DNA of 64,000 nt from Candidatus Thalassolituus haligoni (GTDB lineage: Bacteria; Pseudomonadota; Gammaproteobacteria; Pseudomonadales; Oceanobacteraceae): the NCBI RefSeq assembly GCF_041222825.1, contig NZ_CP139482.1, positions 2,573,001-2,637,000 on the forward strand. Reading direction: 5' to 3'. This document shows positions 35,246 through 44,391 of the stretch, piece by piece. How positions within the stretch are numbered: the stretch's first letter is position 1; each line of letters begins with the position of its first letter. The notes under the pieces were generated by a model. That model saw only the letters and a list, made by a program, of their open reading frames with translations, was not told the origin of the DNA and searched no databases. A program made the translations under genes and the position numbers.

Positions 35246-36196
35246 TTATCCGGCCAGTGTAGCCCGATCAATCAGCGTATCCAGATCCCCATCATGCTGA
35301 TAACCAATCGCCAGGGCAGCCTCGGCTTGCAGCGGTGGCTGGGTAGCAAATCCGGCTTCCAGCTCAGCGTTGGGGGCAAAGGTCACCAGATCGAGGCGAT
35401 CCTGACCGTAGCGTTTGGCCAGACCGGCAATCAGTTCTTTCATCGTCAGTCGCAGTACCGGCAAAGTAAAATCGCGACGCGGCCTGATATCGGCTTCAGC
35501 AATACTGGCAGCATGAAGCAGATTATCAACACAGCAAGGTACTGACATAAACCAGGAGACGCCCTGCTCGGAGACCGGGCAGGTGAAGGGTTCTCCGGCT
35601 TTCAATTTCCAGAAAATATCACTCATATACGCCGACATCAGCCCGGATGGCTGCGGTGGCCGCGCCACTATTCCGGGGAGACGTACAATCCGGCCGTCAA
35701 TAAATCCGCGACGACTGTAGTCTTGCAGCAAAATCTCGGTCGCCAGTTTCTGGTAGCCGTAGCTGATGTGCGGTTTCAATGGCGTATCGTCATTGATCAC
35801 CTCCGGCATGGGTGAGCCATACACCGCAATCGTGCTGGTGAACACCATACGAGCCGGTTGTTCGAACTTGCGCAGTGCTTCGTAGAGATTCACGGTGGCG
35901 GTCAGGTTCACATCCAGGCCCAGCTCAAAATGACGCTCGGCAGCACCACCAGGAATGCTGGCCAGATGGAAGACCAGTTCTGGCTCCCCTGCCACCGCTT
36001 GCTCCAGTACACCCAGGTCAGCAATACTGCCCTCGACACAGGTAAGGCGGGCATCGTCCGGCAAGCCGTCACAGCTCATGTCGGCAACCGTCAGGGCGGT
36101 AATTTTCTCGCCGTTGATTTCGGTTCCGTCCGCTAACAATCGCTCGACCAGTACGCGACCAACAAAACCGTTGCCGCCGGTGACCATTACCTTCAT
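35246..36196 (-). CDS. NAD-dependent epimerase/dehydratase, DenD (D-erythronate dehydrogenase)-like
   Basis: The 316-residue extended SDR begins with MVTGGNGFVGR and has the active-site YGYQK (Tyr-x3-Lys) and upstream Thr-Ser-Thr in FTSTIAVYG. FHLASIPGGAAERHFELGLDVN and IVARPPQPSG resemble the DenD group, which oxidises D-erythronate. Substrate assignment is tentative. Its ATG overlaps the stop of the FAH gene before it by four bases, so the two are coupled. Confidence 0.82.
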   Translation of the reverse strand: MKVMVTGGNGFVGRVLVERLLADGTEINGEKITALTVADMSCDGLPDDARLTCVEGSIADLGVLEQAVAGEPELVFHLASIPGGAAERHFELGLDVNLTATVNLYEALRKFEQPARMVFTSTIAVYGSPMPEVINDDTPLKPHISYGYQKLATEILLQDYSRRGFIDGRIVRLPGIVARPPQPSGLMSAYMSDIFWKLKAGEPFTCPVSEQGVSWFMSVPCCVDNLLHAASIAEADIRPRRDFTLPVLRLTMKELIAGLAKRYGQDRLDLVTFAPNAELEAGFATQPPLQAEAALAIGYQHDGDLDTLIDRATLAG

Positions 36197-37218
36197 ACCT
36201 TGTGCTCCGTCGCTGCTACAACGTCGCTGCGGCTGGCATGATCGTGTCCTTTGACAAACGTCTGGTCGATCTTGCCAAACAGTGAGCTGCCATCGCTAGC
36301 AAACATCTCGAATTGCAGGCTTTCATCAAACTGGATAAAGGGCGTGGTCGATTGACCATTATCGATCATTTCTATCGCCCGGCGTTCTGCCAGACAGGCG
36401 GAGCCAACCTCACGAAAACCCTTGTTGGAGAAAGTACCAGTACCCAGCACAGTGCCCGCCCGCAGGTTACGGTTGTAGGCCCAGTGGCTGATCAGATCAG
36501 CAAAGCTGAAGTCCATCTCACGGCCGTTAGGATTACCAAACCATTCGTTATTACGCTGTACGTGCAAGTCGAGATTGACCCGGCCATTAGCGTAGCTGTC
36601 GCCCAGTTCGTCCAGAGTACAGGCTACCGGTGCAAAGGTGGTGGCAGGCTTGGCATTGATAAATCCGAAGCCCATTTGTAATTCGCGAAACAGGTGGCCA
36701 CGCATGGAAACGTCGTTGATCAACGTGAACAGCTTGATGTGGGATTCGGCATTGTCCTTGCCCACGCCCGCAGGGACATCGTTGAGAATAACCGCGATTT
36801 CACCTTCAAAGTCACACTGGTCGTCTTCGGTGGTAAAAGCATAGTCATCGACGGCATTGATAAAGTCGTCACCCTGACGCTGCACCAGAATCGGGATACC
36901 CGGTGTTTTTTTAACGTCCAGGTTGTAAGCCTGTTCCATGATTTTGCCGTGATTCAGGAAGGAAGACGCATCAACAAACTGGTAAGAACGCGGCAGCGGT
37001 GCCATCAGACGGACAGGTTGAAAGGCCTCTGCCCCACCCCAGCCGTGGTTGTTCAGTTCCTGATTCTGGGCTTCCAGCTCAGGCGCCAGTTCGTCCCAGT
37101 TTTCGATCAGTTGTTGCATGGTGCGCGCAGCAGACGCTTCAATCATTCGGGTCAGTTCCCGATTCACCAGCAACAGGCGGCCATCGCGGCTACCATCTTT
37201 CAAGGTGGCAAGTTTCAT
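36193..37218 (-). CDS. Fumarylacetoacetate hydrolase (FAH) superfamily protein, copy B
   Basis: The 341-residue protein starts after GGAGACACCT. It follows the longer FAH type: YQFVDASSFLNH near residue 80, the acidic metal site CDFEGEIAVILND, FTLINDVSMRG, KPATTFAPVA, and GTVLGTGTFSNKGF where shorter members have GTP. It is only distantly similar to copy A. It should act on a diketo or acylpyruvate intermediate. It lies between a VOC protein and the DenD-like dehydrogenase in one operon. Confidence 0.88.
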   Translation of the reverse strand: MKLATLKDGSRDGRLLLVNRELTRMIEASAARTMQQLIENWDELAPELEAQNQELNNHGWGGAEAFQPVRLMAPLPRSYQFVDASSFLNHGKIMEQAYNLDVKKTPGIPILVQRQGDDFINAVDDYAFTTEDDQCDFEGEIAVILNDVPAGVGKDNAESHIKLFTLINDVSMRGHLFRELQMGFGFINAKPATTFAPVACTLDELGDSYANGRVNLDLHVQRNNEWFGNPNGREMDFSFADLISHWAYNRNLRAGTVLGTGTFSNKGFREVGSACLAERRAIEMIDNGQSTTPFIQFDESLQFEMFASDGSSLFGKIDQTFVKGHDHASRSDVVAATEHKV

Positions 37219-37262
37219 AGGTGTCTCCAGATGTTATCTTTATTGCGCGGCACAGCCGGGTA

Positions 37263-37718
37263 TTAGCCTGCGACGCTGGGAGTCGGGTTCCATAAATGCG
37301 GCAACTGGATCATCTCGATCAGATTACCGCTGTTATCGCGCAGGAAGGTGGTGGGGGTTCCCTGAATCACCTTGGTGAACACTATGTCGGCTTCCTGCGC
37401 TTGCAGGTGCTGCAGCATCTCGTCCATATCCTGCACACCAAAACAGATGTGCTTGTTGCCGTGCGTTTGCAAATCGGTATTCGGCATCCGCCGTTCATCT
37501 GGCAACGGTTGGGCGTTCTCCAACTGAAACAGCTCGATACGGAAGTTACCGCGCTGAATAAACGCCACATGCGCCGGAATAATGTCGAGATAAACCCGAA
37601 ATTCCAGCTCAAACCCCAGCACCCGCTGATACCACGCCAGCGAGGCATCCATATCCGGCACGCTGATACCCAGATGGTCGGGTTTGATTTCGGGGATGTT
37701 GGTATTCGTAGTCGTCAT
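37263..37718 (-). CDS. Single-module VOC (glyoxalase/dioxygenase fold) protein
   Basis: The ATG at 37718 follows CGAGGACACC. The 151-residue protein has the paired betaalphabetabetabeta modules: DHLGISVPDMDASLAWYQRVLGF and KHICFGVQDMDEMLQHLQAQ, ending DNSGNLIEMIQL. Metal ligands consistent with the fold are His in the first motif, Glu in FRIELFQ, His in KHICF and Glu in LIEMIQ. Such proteins can be lyases, isomerases or dioxygenases. The leader contains a heptamer tandem repeat. Confidence 0.85.
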   Translation of the reverse strand: MTTTNTNIPEIKPDHLGISVPDMDASLAWYQRVLGFELEFRVYLDIIPAHVAFIQRGNFRIELFQLENAQPLPDERRMPNTDLQTHGNKHICFGVQDMDEMLQHLQAQEADIVFTKVIQGTPTTFLRDNSGNLIEMIQLPHLWNPTPSVAG

Positions 37719-37809
37719 GGTGTCCTCGTTAATTTGGGTCTGCGCGTTACCAGTCGGACGCTGGACGTCGGACGTCTGAAGCAAAAGATTCAGCCATCCC
37801 GCAACGCGT

Positions 37810-37865
37810 CAGACCTCAGACCTCAGACCTCAGACCTCAGACCTCAGACCTCAGACCTCAGACGT
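37810..37865. repeat. Heptanucleotide tandem repeat (CAGACCT)
   Basis: CAGACCT is repeated seven times without interruption (37810-37858), then once more as CAGACGT. It lies between the VOC gene and the upstream SDR gene, outside both coding regions. Nearby bases (37750-37775) carry related GGACGTCGGACGTC. Slippage of a 7-bp unit would change the spacing between the two genes. Confidence 0.95.
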
Positions 37866-37880
37866 CCAGCCAATCAGTCA

Positions 37881-38684
37881 TCAACTCAGCGGTCGTCCGC
37901 CATCCACCGGCAATACAACACCGGTGGTAAAGGTCATAAAGCTGGCTGCTGCAATCACGGCATCTGCCACTTCTTCTGGCGCGGCCAGGCGTTTGAGCGG
38001 AGTGCGTTCGCACTGCTCATCGCGCCAGCTCTGATCCATTTGCTTGACAAAATCCGTATCCGCCAGCCCCGGTGACACCGACACCACGCGAATGCCGGGG
38101 GCTAATGCCCGCGCCAGCGATTTGGTCATGTTGTCGACCGCTGCCTTGGAAGCGCAGTAGATGACGTTGCTGCCCATCGCTGTTACCGCCGCGATGGAAG
38201 AAATATTCACCACCAGGCCGGCACCGCTTTCCTGCAGCAAGGTTTTGAAAGCACGAGTCGCCGCAAACGGGCCACGTACATTGGTCGCCAGAATCCGGTC
38301 AATAAGTTCATCATCCAGACCATCGAGATCATCATGCGGGCAATAACGGGTGGTACCGGCACAGTTCACCAGCAGATCACAACGGCCATACCGCTCACGT
38401 ACCAGCTCAGCCAACACCTTCATGGCGCTGGAGTCCGTCACCGGTGCAGCCAGCGCACAGTGAGGAATATCCAGGGTGTGGGCTGGCAGCACAGGTAATT
38501 GTTCCGCCAGTTCTTCCGCCGGTTGTTGTGAGCTGTTATAGCCCACCACAACACAAGCGCCCGCTTCTGCCAGGCGCTGGCAAATGGCGGCACCCAGGCC
38601 GCCACTACCACCGGTTACAACCGCGACCTTACCTTGCATTTCGGTGCCATAAAGCGCCTTGATCACAGGCTCGGCGGTGGCCAT
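37881..38684 (-). CDS. SDR-family oxidoreductase
   Basis: The 267-residue protein has the Rossmann motif TGGSGGLG, the NCAG motif (LLVNCAGTTRY) and the complete active site: Ser in NISSIAA and Tyr-Cys-Ala-Ser-Lys in YCASKAAV. The C-terminus VLPVDGG is typical of classical SDRs. Its ATG overlaps the stop codon of the HisD-like gene (TAATG), so the two dehydrogenases are coupled and may act in sequence on one alcohol substrate. Confidence 0.92.
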   Translation of the reverse strand: MATAEPVIKALYGTEMQGKVAVVTGGSGGLGAAICQRLAEAGACVVVGYNSSQQPAEELAEQLPVLPAHTLDIPHCALAAPVTDSSAMKVLAELVRERYGRCDLLVNCAGTTRYCPHDDLDGLDDELIDRILATNVRGPFAATRAFKTLLQESGAGLVVNISSIAAVTAMGSNVIYCASKAAVDNMTKSLARALAPGIRVVSVSPGLADTDFVKQMDQSWRDEQCERTPLKRLAAPEEVADAVIAAASFMTFTTGVVLPVDGGRPLS

Positions 38685-39964
38685 TACTGCTTGCCCAGGC
38701 GACGAACACGAATGTCTGCCTGTTCCTTGTGACCCATCATGTGCTCGGCATTACAAAGACGTGAGCAATATTCACCCACCATCACGGAGGCTTCATCCGT
38801 CAATACCCGCTGATAGGTGTGCGTTTTGATGAACTTGCCGACCCACAGACCACCGGTGTAACGGCCAGCGCCCTGAGTTGGCAGGGTGTGGTTGGTACCA
38901 ATCACCTTGTCGCCGTAAGCGACGTTGGTGCGGTCGCCCAGGAACAAACCACCGTAGTTGGTCATGCGTTCAAGGAACCAGTCTGGATCCTTGGTCATTA
39001 CCTGTACGTGCTCGGAACACAAACGCTCGGATTCTTGCAGCATTTCCTCTTCGGTATCACACAGGATGATTTCGCCGAAGTTTTCCCAGGAAGCACGAGC
39101 GACGTCGCGAGTTTCCAGACGCTCCAGCACTTTCTCGATGGCGGCAGGCAGTTCTTCAGCAATTTTCTTGCTGGTCGTGACACAGAATGCAGGGGATGTC
39201 GGGCCGTGTTCAGCCTGGCCCAGCAGGTCAACCGCCACCAGTTCGGCATCGACGGTATCGTCACAGATCACCATGGTTTCGGTCGGGCCAGCAAACAGAT
39301 CGATACCGACACGACCGAACAGCTGACGCTTGGCTTCAGCAACAAAGGCGTTACCTGGGCCAACAATCATATCGACGGCAGGAATGGTTTCGGTACCAAT
39401 CGCCATTGCGGCAACGGCCTGAACACCACCGAAGCAGTAGATTTCATCAGCACCGGCCATATGCATGGCAGCAACAATCTCTGGGCAAGGAGCACCGTTA
39501 AACGGCGGCGCACAGGCGATAACACGTTTCACACCGGCAACTTTGGCGGTCAGTACCGACATGTGTGCCGAGGCGATCAGTGGGTATTTACCACCGGGAA
39601 TGTAACAACCCACGGAGTTCACCGGGATGTTCTTGTGACCCAGCACCACGCCTGGCAAGGTTTCGATTTCTACGTCGTGCATGGTGCTCTTCTGGATCTG
39701 GGCAAAACGACGGATCTGCGCCTGGGCAAACTTGATGTCTTCAATCACGTTGGCCGGTACGGCAGCCACAGCCGCCTGGATCTGTTCGTCGGACAGACGG
39801 AAAGATTCTGGCGACCATTTGTCGAATTTTTCGGAGTACTCACGAACGGCCTCGTCACCACGGGTTTCGATTGCCGCCAGAATGCCTTCAACGATGCCAC
39901 GCACCTGGGTGTTCATATCAGCCTTGTCGGCGGCTGACTGGCCTTTTTTGATGTACTGAATCAT
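38684..39964 (-). CDS. Histidinol-dehydrogenase-family enzyme (HpsN-like)
   Basis: The 426-residue protein follows GAGGAATACTC. HisD family marks are [38 protein letters not shown], the zinc ligands in GQAEHGPTS, the catalytic pair in CSEHVQVM and [10 protein letters not shown]. It is not in a histidine operon. Stand-alone members such as HpsN oxidise other alcohols (2,3-dihydroxypropane-1-sulfonate) twice to an acid. Coupling with an SDR and a catabolic context suggest an alcohol-to-acid step in this pathway. Confidence 0.87.
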   Translation of the reverse strand: MIQYIKKGQSAADKADMNTQVRGIVEGILAAIETRGDEAVREYSEKFDKWSPESFRLSDEQIQAAVAAVPANVIEDIKFAQAQIRRFAQIQKSTMHDVEIETLPGVVLGHKNIPVNSVGCYIPGGKYPLIASAHMSVLTAKVAGVKRVIACAPPFNGAPCPEIVAAMHMAGADEIYCFGGVQAVAAMAIGTETIPAVDMIVGPGNAFVAEAKRQLFGRVGIDLFAGPTETMVICDDTVDAELVAVDLLGQAEHGPTSPAFCVTTSKKIAEELPAAIEKVLERLETRDVARASWENFGEIILCDTEEEMLQESERLCSEHVQVMTKDPDWFLERMTNYGGLFLGDRTNVAYGDKVIGTNHTLPTQGAGRYTGGLWVGKFIKTHTYQRVLTDEASVMVGEYCSRLCNAEHMMGHKEQADIRVRRLGKQ

Positions 39965-39989
39965 GAGTATTCCTCACTAACGATGGTTG

Positions 39990-40061
39990 TTTTTTCGTCA
40001 GACGCCGAATGCCAGACGCCAGACGAGTGGTTTTTTATCGCGCCGGACGTCCGTCGCGATG
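39990..40061. repeat. CAGACGCC-type repeats and hairpin
   Basis: Between the CMD and HisD-like genes, CAGACGCC occurs twice and is followed by CAGACG (about 39999-40025), then ATCGCG and CGCGAT (about 40037-40060) form a hairpin around CCGGACGTCCG. The motif resembles the CAGACCT/GGACGTC repeats at 37750-37865. It may be a mild terminator or processing site inside the operon. Confidence 0.55.
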
Positions 40062-40102
40062 TTGCTATTCGTGGTGCGTTTATGCACCGAACCCGGTGTT
40101 GT

Positions 40103-40645
40103 TCAGCGGTTGTCCTCAACCTGAATATCGAGCGTATTGATCACCCGGCTGACCATGTTGTAGGCACCGATCAAGGCCACCAGCTCGACGGCTTGCTGGT
40201 CGCTGCCCAGCGCCACACGTGCCGCTTGCAGGCAATCGTCAGTGGCATTGGGACTGTCGGTGAGCTCCATTGCCAGGTTGATCACGGCCCGTTCCGTCGG
40301 GTCAAACAGCACACGGCTATCACGCGCCTGTTCCAGATTGGTCATGGCGTCGTACTGGCTCTGGGTGCCACCGGCAGCCAGAAACGGTTTAAGGTGATGA
40401 TGCAATTCGTAGCCGGTCTGGTTCCGGGCCGAAACCACCAGGATGGCCAGCTCACGGTACTTGGCATTGAGCTGAAGATCGTTACGCACCGCGCCCAGAA
40501 AAGCCGCCCAACCCTGAATCAGCGGTTGGCTGTGCATCAACATACGGTCGATGTGCAGCAGCTTGCCGCCGCGTTTCTGGCGGATGGTCTGGATCAGGTC
40601 AGTGCCCTCCAGATCCACATCGGCGTGATAAGGAATACGTGGCAT
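40103..40645 (-). CDS. Carboxymuconolactone decarboxylase (CMD) family protein
   Basis: The 180-residue helical protein has the CMD core: KYRELAILVVSARNQTGYELHHHLKPFLAAGG and later FDPTERAVINLAMELTD. It lacks the CxxC redox pair of AhpD, so it is closer to the decarboxylase type, with the conserved Glu and His in YELHHH. Its start is 3 bases after the MMPL gene stop. Its place in the pathway could be decarboxylation of a lactone or binding of an intermediate. Confidence 0.88.
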   Translation of the reverse strand: MPRIPYHADVDLEGTDLIQTIRQKRGGKLLHIDRMLMHSQPLIQGWAAFLGAVRNDLQLNAKYRELAILVVSARNQTGYELHHHLKPFLAAGGTQSQYDAMTNLEQARDSRVLFDPTERAVINLAMELTDSPNATDDCLQAARVALGSDQQAVELVALIGAYNMVSRVINTLDIQVEDNR

Positions 40646-40648
40646 GGC

Positions 40649-43087
40649 TTAGCCTCCCTCAGTAACGTTGGCAGGACGCGATTTGTCGCCAGACAGCGGT
40701 TGACTGCCCGGGTTCTGGGTTTTGGTTTTGCTGCGCAACAGAAAATGTCCCAGCGCGGGTAACAGCACCATGGCGCCGACCATGTTCCAGAGGAACATAA
40801 AGGCCAGCAGGATGCCCATATCAGCCTGGAACTTGATCACCGAGAATACCCAGGTGGAAACACCGGCAGCCAAAGTCATACCCGTCATCAGTACCACCTT
40901 GCCAGTGAAAGCCAATGCATGCTGGTAAGCATCCGAGAGGCTTTCACCCTGCTCCATGCGGGTCAGCGTGACCGAGAGAATATAAAGTGCGTAGTCGACA
41001 CCGATGCCAACACCCAGTGCAATCACCGGCAGGGTTGCCACTTTCACGCCCATCCCCAGTGCCACCATCAGGGCTTCCGCCAGCAGCGAGGTCAATACCA
41101 GCGGCAAGATCGCCACCACCACGGCACGCCAGGAGCGGAAAGTGATAAAGCACAACAGAATCACCGCGCCGTAAACCATAAACAGCATGTCTCGCCAGGC
41201 GTCCTTGACGACGATATTGGTGGCCGCTTCGATACCGGCACTGCCAGCCGCCAGCTTGAAACGCACCTGATCGGTGTTATTCACAGCGGCAAACCCTTCG
41301 ACGTGCTCAACGATACGGGTCAGGGTGTCGGCCTTGTGATCGGCCAGATAGACGTACAGGGTCAGCAGACTGCAGGCATCGTTATAGAGGCCGCGGGGTG
41401 CCGAAGCGGTGACAAAATTAAGCATCGACTGGTTCTTGATCAGCTCAAACCACTTCGGATTACCCTCATTCAGTCCGGTCAGTACCTGACGGTTCAACAA
41501 GGCCATGGAATTGGTAGTCACCACACCCGGTAACTGGCGCAGTTGCCACTCCAGGGCATCCACCCGACGCAGGGCTTCATAGTTGGCGCAACCGGCTTGT
41601 CCGTCGGTTTCCACCATGATGGCAAACACATCGCTGGAGGCACCAAAGTGATCGGACATAAAAGCAACGTCCTGGTTGTAACGGGAATCCTGACGTAACT
41701 CCGGTGCGCCCGGATCCAGGTCACCAATTTTCAGATGGGTAGAACCCCAGTAACCCAATCCGCCGATCACGGTCATGACGGCAATTCCGGCAATGGCAGG
41801 GCCACGCCGGGTAAACAGATCCAGGAACGCCCACAAGCGGGATTTCTCTTCCGACTCTTCTGCCCGCAGACTGCGCTTGGCCGCCTTGGCACTGACGCCG
41901 GTATAAGACAGCAAGATCGGCAACAGAATCAGGTTGGTGAAAATCAATACACCAACCCCCAGAGAAGCGGCAATCGCCAGTTCCTGAATCACCTTGATGT
42001 CGATCACCAGCAATACCGCAAAACCCACTGCATCTGCCAGCAAGGCGGTCAGACCTGCCATAAACAGACGCCGGAAAGTGTAGCGGGCCGCCACGTATTT
42101 GTGAGCGCCACGACCAATGTCCTGCATGATGCCGTTCATTTTTTGGGCGCCATGGCTCATGCCAATAGCAAACACCAGAAATGGCACCAGCATCGAGTAC
42201 GGATCAAGGCTGTAGCCCAGGGCAGAAATCAGCCCCAGCTGCCATACCACGGCGATCAGCGAGCTGGTCACCACCAGTTTGGTCGATACAAAACAGCGGG
42301 TGTACAGATACACAATACTGGTCACGATCGCGATCGAGATCAGAAAAAAGGTCAGTACTTCGTACAGACCATCGATCAGGTCACCCATGATCTTGGCAAA
42401 GCCGGTGATATGCAGCTGGATATTGCCGTGTTCGTAACGGCTGCGAATGTCTTCCAACTGTTTGGAAAAGACTTCGTAATCCAGAGTAGAGCCATCTGGC
42501 AACTGCGCCAGCAACGGTACATAAATCGCAGACGCCGTAGCGTCCAGTGCCACCAGCTGCCCGACTTCACCTGAGCGGGCAATATTGGCTTCCAGTTGCG
42601 CCAGACTGGCAGCAGAGCCGTTATAACCATCAGGAATCACCGGGCCGCCTTCCAGGCCTTCTTCGGTAACTCCAATCCAGCGGGTGTTAGGTGTCCACAG
42701 CGACTTCATGCCAGTACGGTCAACCCCCGGCAGCAGAAACACTTCGTCACTGATTTGCTGCAGCGTTGCCATATAATCAGCGTCGTAAATGGAACCGCTG
42801 GTATTAGCCACCGCAATACGCACCGAATTACCCAGACCTTTCAGGTCGTCCTGTTTTTCCAGAAAATTGGCAATGTAGGGATGCGAGGTCGGAATGGTTT
42901 TTTCATAGCTGGCGTTCAGGCTCAAATGGCTCGCCTGCCAACCCAGCAAAGCCGTGACCACAACACACAGAACGATAATGGCCAAACGGTTATTAAACAG
43001 CAGGCGCTCCAGCGCATTGCCCGACTGCTTGTCAAATTGATCCAGACCAACAGGGGCCAGGTTGAGATTATTATCCGGAGTATGCAT
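40649..43087 (-). CDS. RND/MMPL family transporter
   Basis: The 812-residue membrane protein has one N-terminal helix (LAIIVLCVVVTALLGW), a large periplasmic loop, five or six helices (from VLTFFLISIAIVTSIVYLY), then the same plan again with ITLPVIALGVGIGVDYALYILS near the end. This is the duplicated RND plan of MMPL/HpnN-type lipid exporters. The central GVGIGVDYALY helix carries the proton-relay Asp. It is preceded by a YCF48-like gene (1-base gap), a frequent pair in hydrophobic-compound clusters. Confidence 0.92.
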   Translation of the reverse strand: MHTPDNNLNLAPVGLDQFDKQSGNALERLLFNNRLAIIVLCVVVTALLGWQASHLSLNASYEKTIPTSHPYIANFLEKQDDLKGLGNSVRIAVANTSGSIYDADYMATLQQISDEVFLLPGVDRTGMKSLWTPNTRWIGVTEEGLEGGPVIPDGYNGSAASLAQLEANIARSGEVGQLVALDATASAIYVPLLAQLPDGSTLDYEVFSKQLEDIRSRYEHGNIQLHITGFAKIMGDLIDGLYEVLTFFLISIAIVTSIVYLYTRCFVSTKLVVTSSLIAVVWQLGLISALGYSLDPYSMLVPFLVFAIGMSHGAQKMNGIMQDIGRGAHKYVAARYTFRRLFMAGLTALLADAVGFAVLLVIDIKVIQELAIAASLGVGVLIFTNLILLPILLSYTGVSAKAAKRSLRAEESEEKSRLWAFLDLFTRRGPAIAGIAVMTVIGGLGYWGSTHLKIGDLDPGAPELRQDSRYNQDVAFMSDHFGASSDVFAIMVETDGQAGCANYEALRRVDALEWQLRQLPGVVTTNSMALLNRQVLTGLNEGNPKWFELIKNQSMLNFVTASAPRGLYNDACSLLTLYVYLADHKADTLTRIVEHVEGFAAVNNTDQVRFKLAAGSAGIEAATNIVVKDAWRDMLFMVYGAVILLCFITFRSWRAVVVAILPLVLTSLLAEALMVALGMGVKVATLPVIALGVGIGVDYALYILSVTLTRMEQGESLSDAYQHALAFTGKVVLMTGMTLAAGVSTWVFSVIKFQADMGILLAFMFLWNMVGAMVLLPALGHFLLRSKTKTQNPGSQPLSGDKSRPANVTEGG

Positions 43088-43088
43088 G

Positions 43089-44210
43089 TCAGTTACTCAA
43101 TACCTGAACAGATGGAACCAAGACCTGAGCCAGACCACGAAGGCCGCTCAGTAACAGGGAGTTTTGGCCAGTGCGGAGTACAGCGGTTGGCGCAGCCACC
43201 GGCTGGGATGGCAACACCCGGACAGCCGCAGTAGCTACATTGCCCTGCAGTAACTGTCCGGCCTGATTCACCAGTAGAAGATCGCCGTTGGCACCCAGAA
43301 TGCTGTCAACCACAGAGGCATCAGAAGGCAGATCCAGAGTTTGCCAGCTGTCCCCGCCATCCAGTGAACGGAACGCATTGCCCTTCAACCCGGCAGCGAC
43401 CAACTGTTCGCCAGCGGCACTCAGGGTGAAAAAACTGCCGTCGTACGGTGTCTTCAGACGATCAAAGTGCCAGTCATTACCTGGCTGACTACGAAACAGC
43501 AGACCTTCTTCACCCGCGATGTAAAGGTAGCCATTGGCCTCGGCAATGCTGTACAGGTGACGTTCACCAGAGTTGGCCATGTTGTAATTTAATGGCATCC
43601 AGCGGTTGCCACCGTCGACGGTCGCCAGAATCAGGCCATAAGCACCCACCGCCAGGCCTTCGCGGGCATTACGAAAATGAATATCAAGGAAAGGTTTGTC
43701 CGGTCCATCGGCGACCAGACGCTTGGCACTGAACAATGCCCGTTTGAGTTGACGATCATCCGTGCCTTCGGCTCGGACTTCGGCTTCTTTCAGCACCAGA
43801 TTGGCGGCACGCTGGCCGTCCATTTGTACCGTCCAGCTCTGCCCGCCATCCTCGGTATGCAGAATCAACCCATAGTGACCCGCCGCCCAACCCTGCAGGG
43901 CATTGGCAAAAGAGACCGCTGTCAGGGTCACACTCACTGGCACCTTGGCCTGCTGCCAAGTCTGGCCTTGATCTTCGGAGAACAGAATCAGTCCATGCTC
44001 CCCCACCGACACCAGACGCTGACCTGCCTGGGCCACCGCCAACATGGCGGCATGGGAAGCATGTGCGGCTTCCAATGCCGGACGGGTATCCGCTTCACGC
44101 AAAGCATCAACCGGAGACTGGCTGGCCACGCTGGCAATCACCAGCCCGGCCCCCAGCATCAGGCCAACGCCAGACAGCAGAGGTGACTTGAACAAGGTTG
44201 CAATCGACAT
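43089..44210 (-). CDS. YCF48-like (BNR/sialidase-type propeller) exported protein
   Basis: The 373-residue protein starts after AGGACTGTCT, has an N-terminal membrane or signal segment (SGVGLMLGAGLVIASVASQ) and then propeller repeats of the form S/T-x-D-x-G-x-(S/T)-W: SEDQGQTW, TEDGGQSW, TVDGGNRW, SLDGGDSW. The blades GWAAGHYGLILHT and GLAVGAYGLILAT show the Ycf48 pattern. It probably assists the adjacent MMPL transporter in the envelope; this is inference from gene pairing. Confidence 0.87.
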   Translation of the reverse strand: MSIATLFKSPLLSGVGLMLGAGLVIASVASQSPVDALREADTRPALEAAHASHAAMLAVAQAGQRLVSVGEHGLILFSEDQGQTWQQAKVPVSVTLTAVSFANALQGWAAGHYGLILHTEDGGQSWTVQMDGQRAANLVLKEAEVRAEGTDDRQLKRALFSAKRLVADGPDKPFLDIHFRNAREGLAVGAYGLILATVDGGNRWMPLNYNMANSGERHLYSIAEANGYLYIAGEEGLLFRSQPGNDWHFDRLKTPYDGSFFTLSAAGEQLVAAGLKGNAFRSLDGGDSWQTLDLPSDASVVDSILGANGDLLLVNQAGQLLQGNVATAAVRVLPSQPVAAPTAVLRTGQNSLLLSGLRGLAQVLVPSVQVLSN

Positions 44211-44270
44211 AGACAGTCCTGTTGTTGCTGTTGTTATTGTTGTCAGATCTATTCGCTGTCACTGATCCGG

Positions 44271-44315
44271 AAAAAATCCGGCCCCCATCAAAAGGCGAAA
44301 AAGATGGGGAGCCGG
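44271..44315 (-). terminator. Factor-independent terminator after the SDR gene
   Basis: Read on the minus strand, CCGGC plus TCCCCATC pairs with GATGGGGGCCGG, with one mismatch, and ATTTTTT follows. It closes the short SDR gene and isolates the YCF48-MMPL operon, whose own promoter must then lie within 44211-44270. Confidence 0.8.
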
Positions 44316-44391
44316 CAGCACTGTCAACGATCAATTGACAGCAACACAGACCCCGGTCGAGTGTCAGAACGGAATTCGTTATTAGGCGTTC

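Noticed and set aside
34978..35271. 97-codon minus-strand frame
   Set aside because: It overlaps the 3' end of the DenD-like gene and has no ribosome site or recognisable motif.
37810..37865. CRISPR array
   Set aside because: Uniform 7-bp units with no spacers and no cas genes.
43576..43591. ATGTTGTAATTTAA, similar to the Tus-binding Ter core
   Set aside because: It lies inside the YCF48-like coding sequence and lacks the conserved C of TGTTGTAACTA. Chance match.
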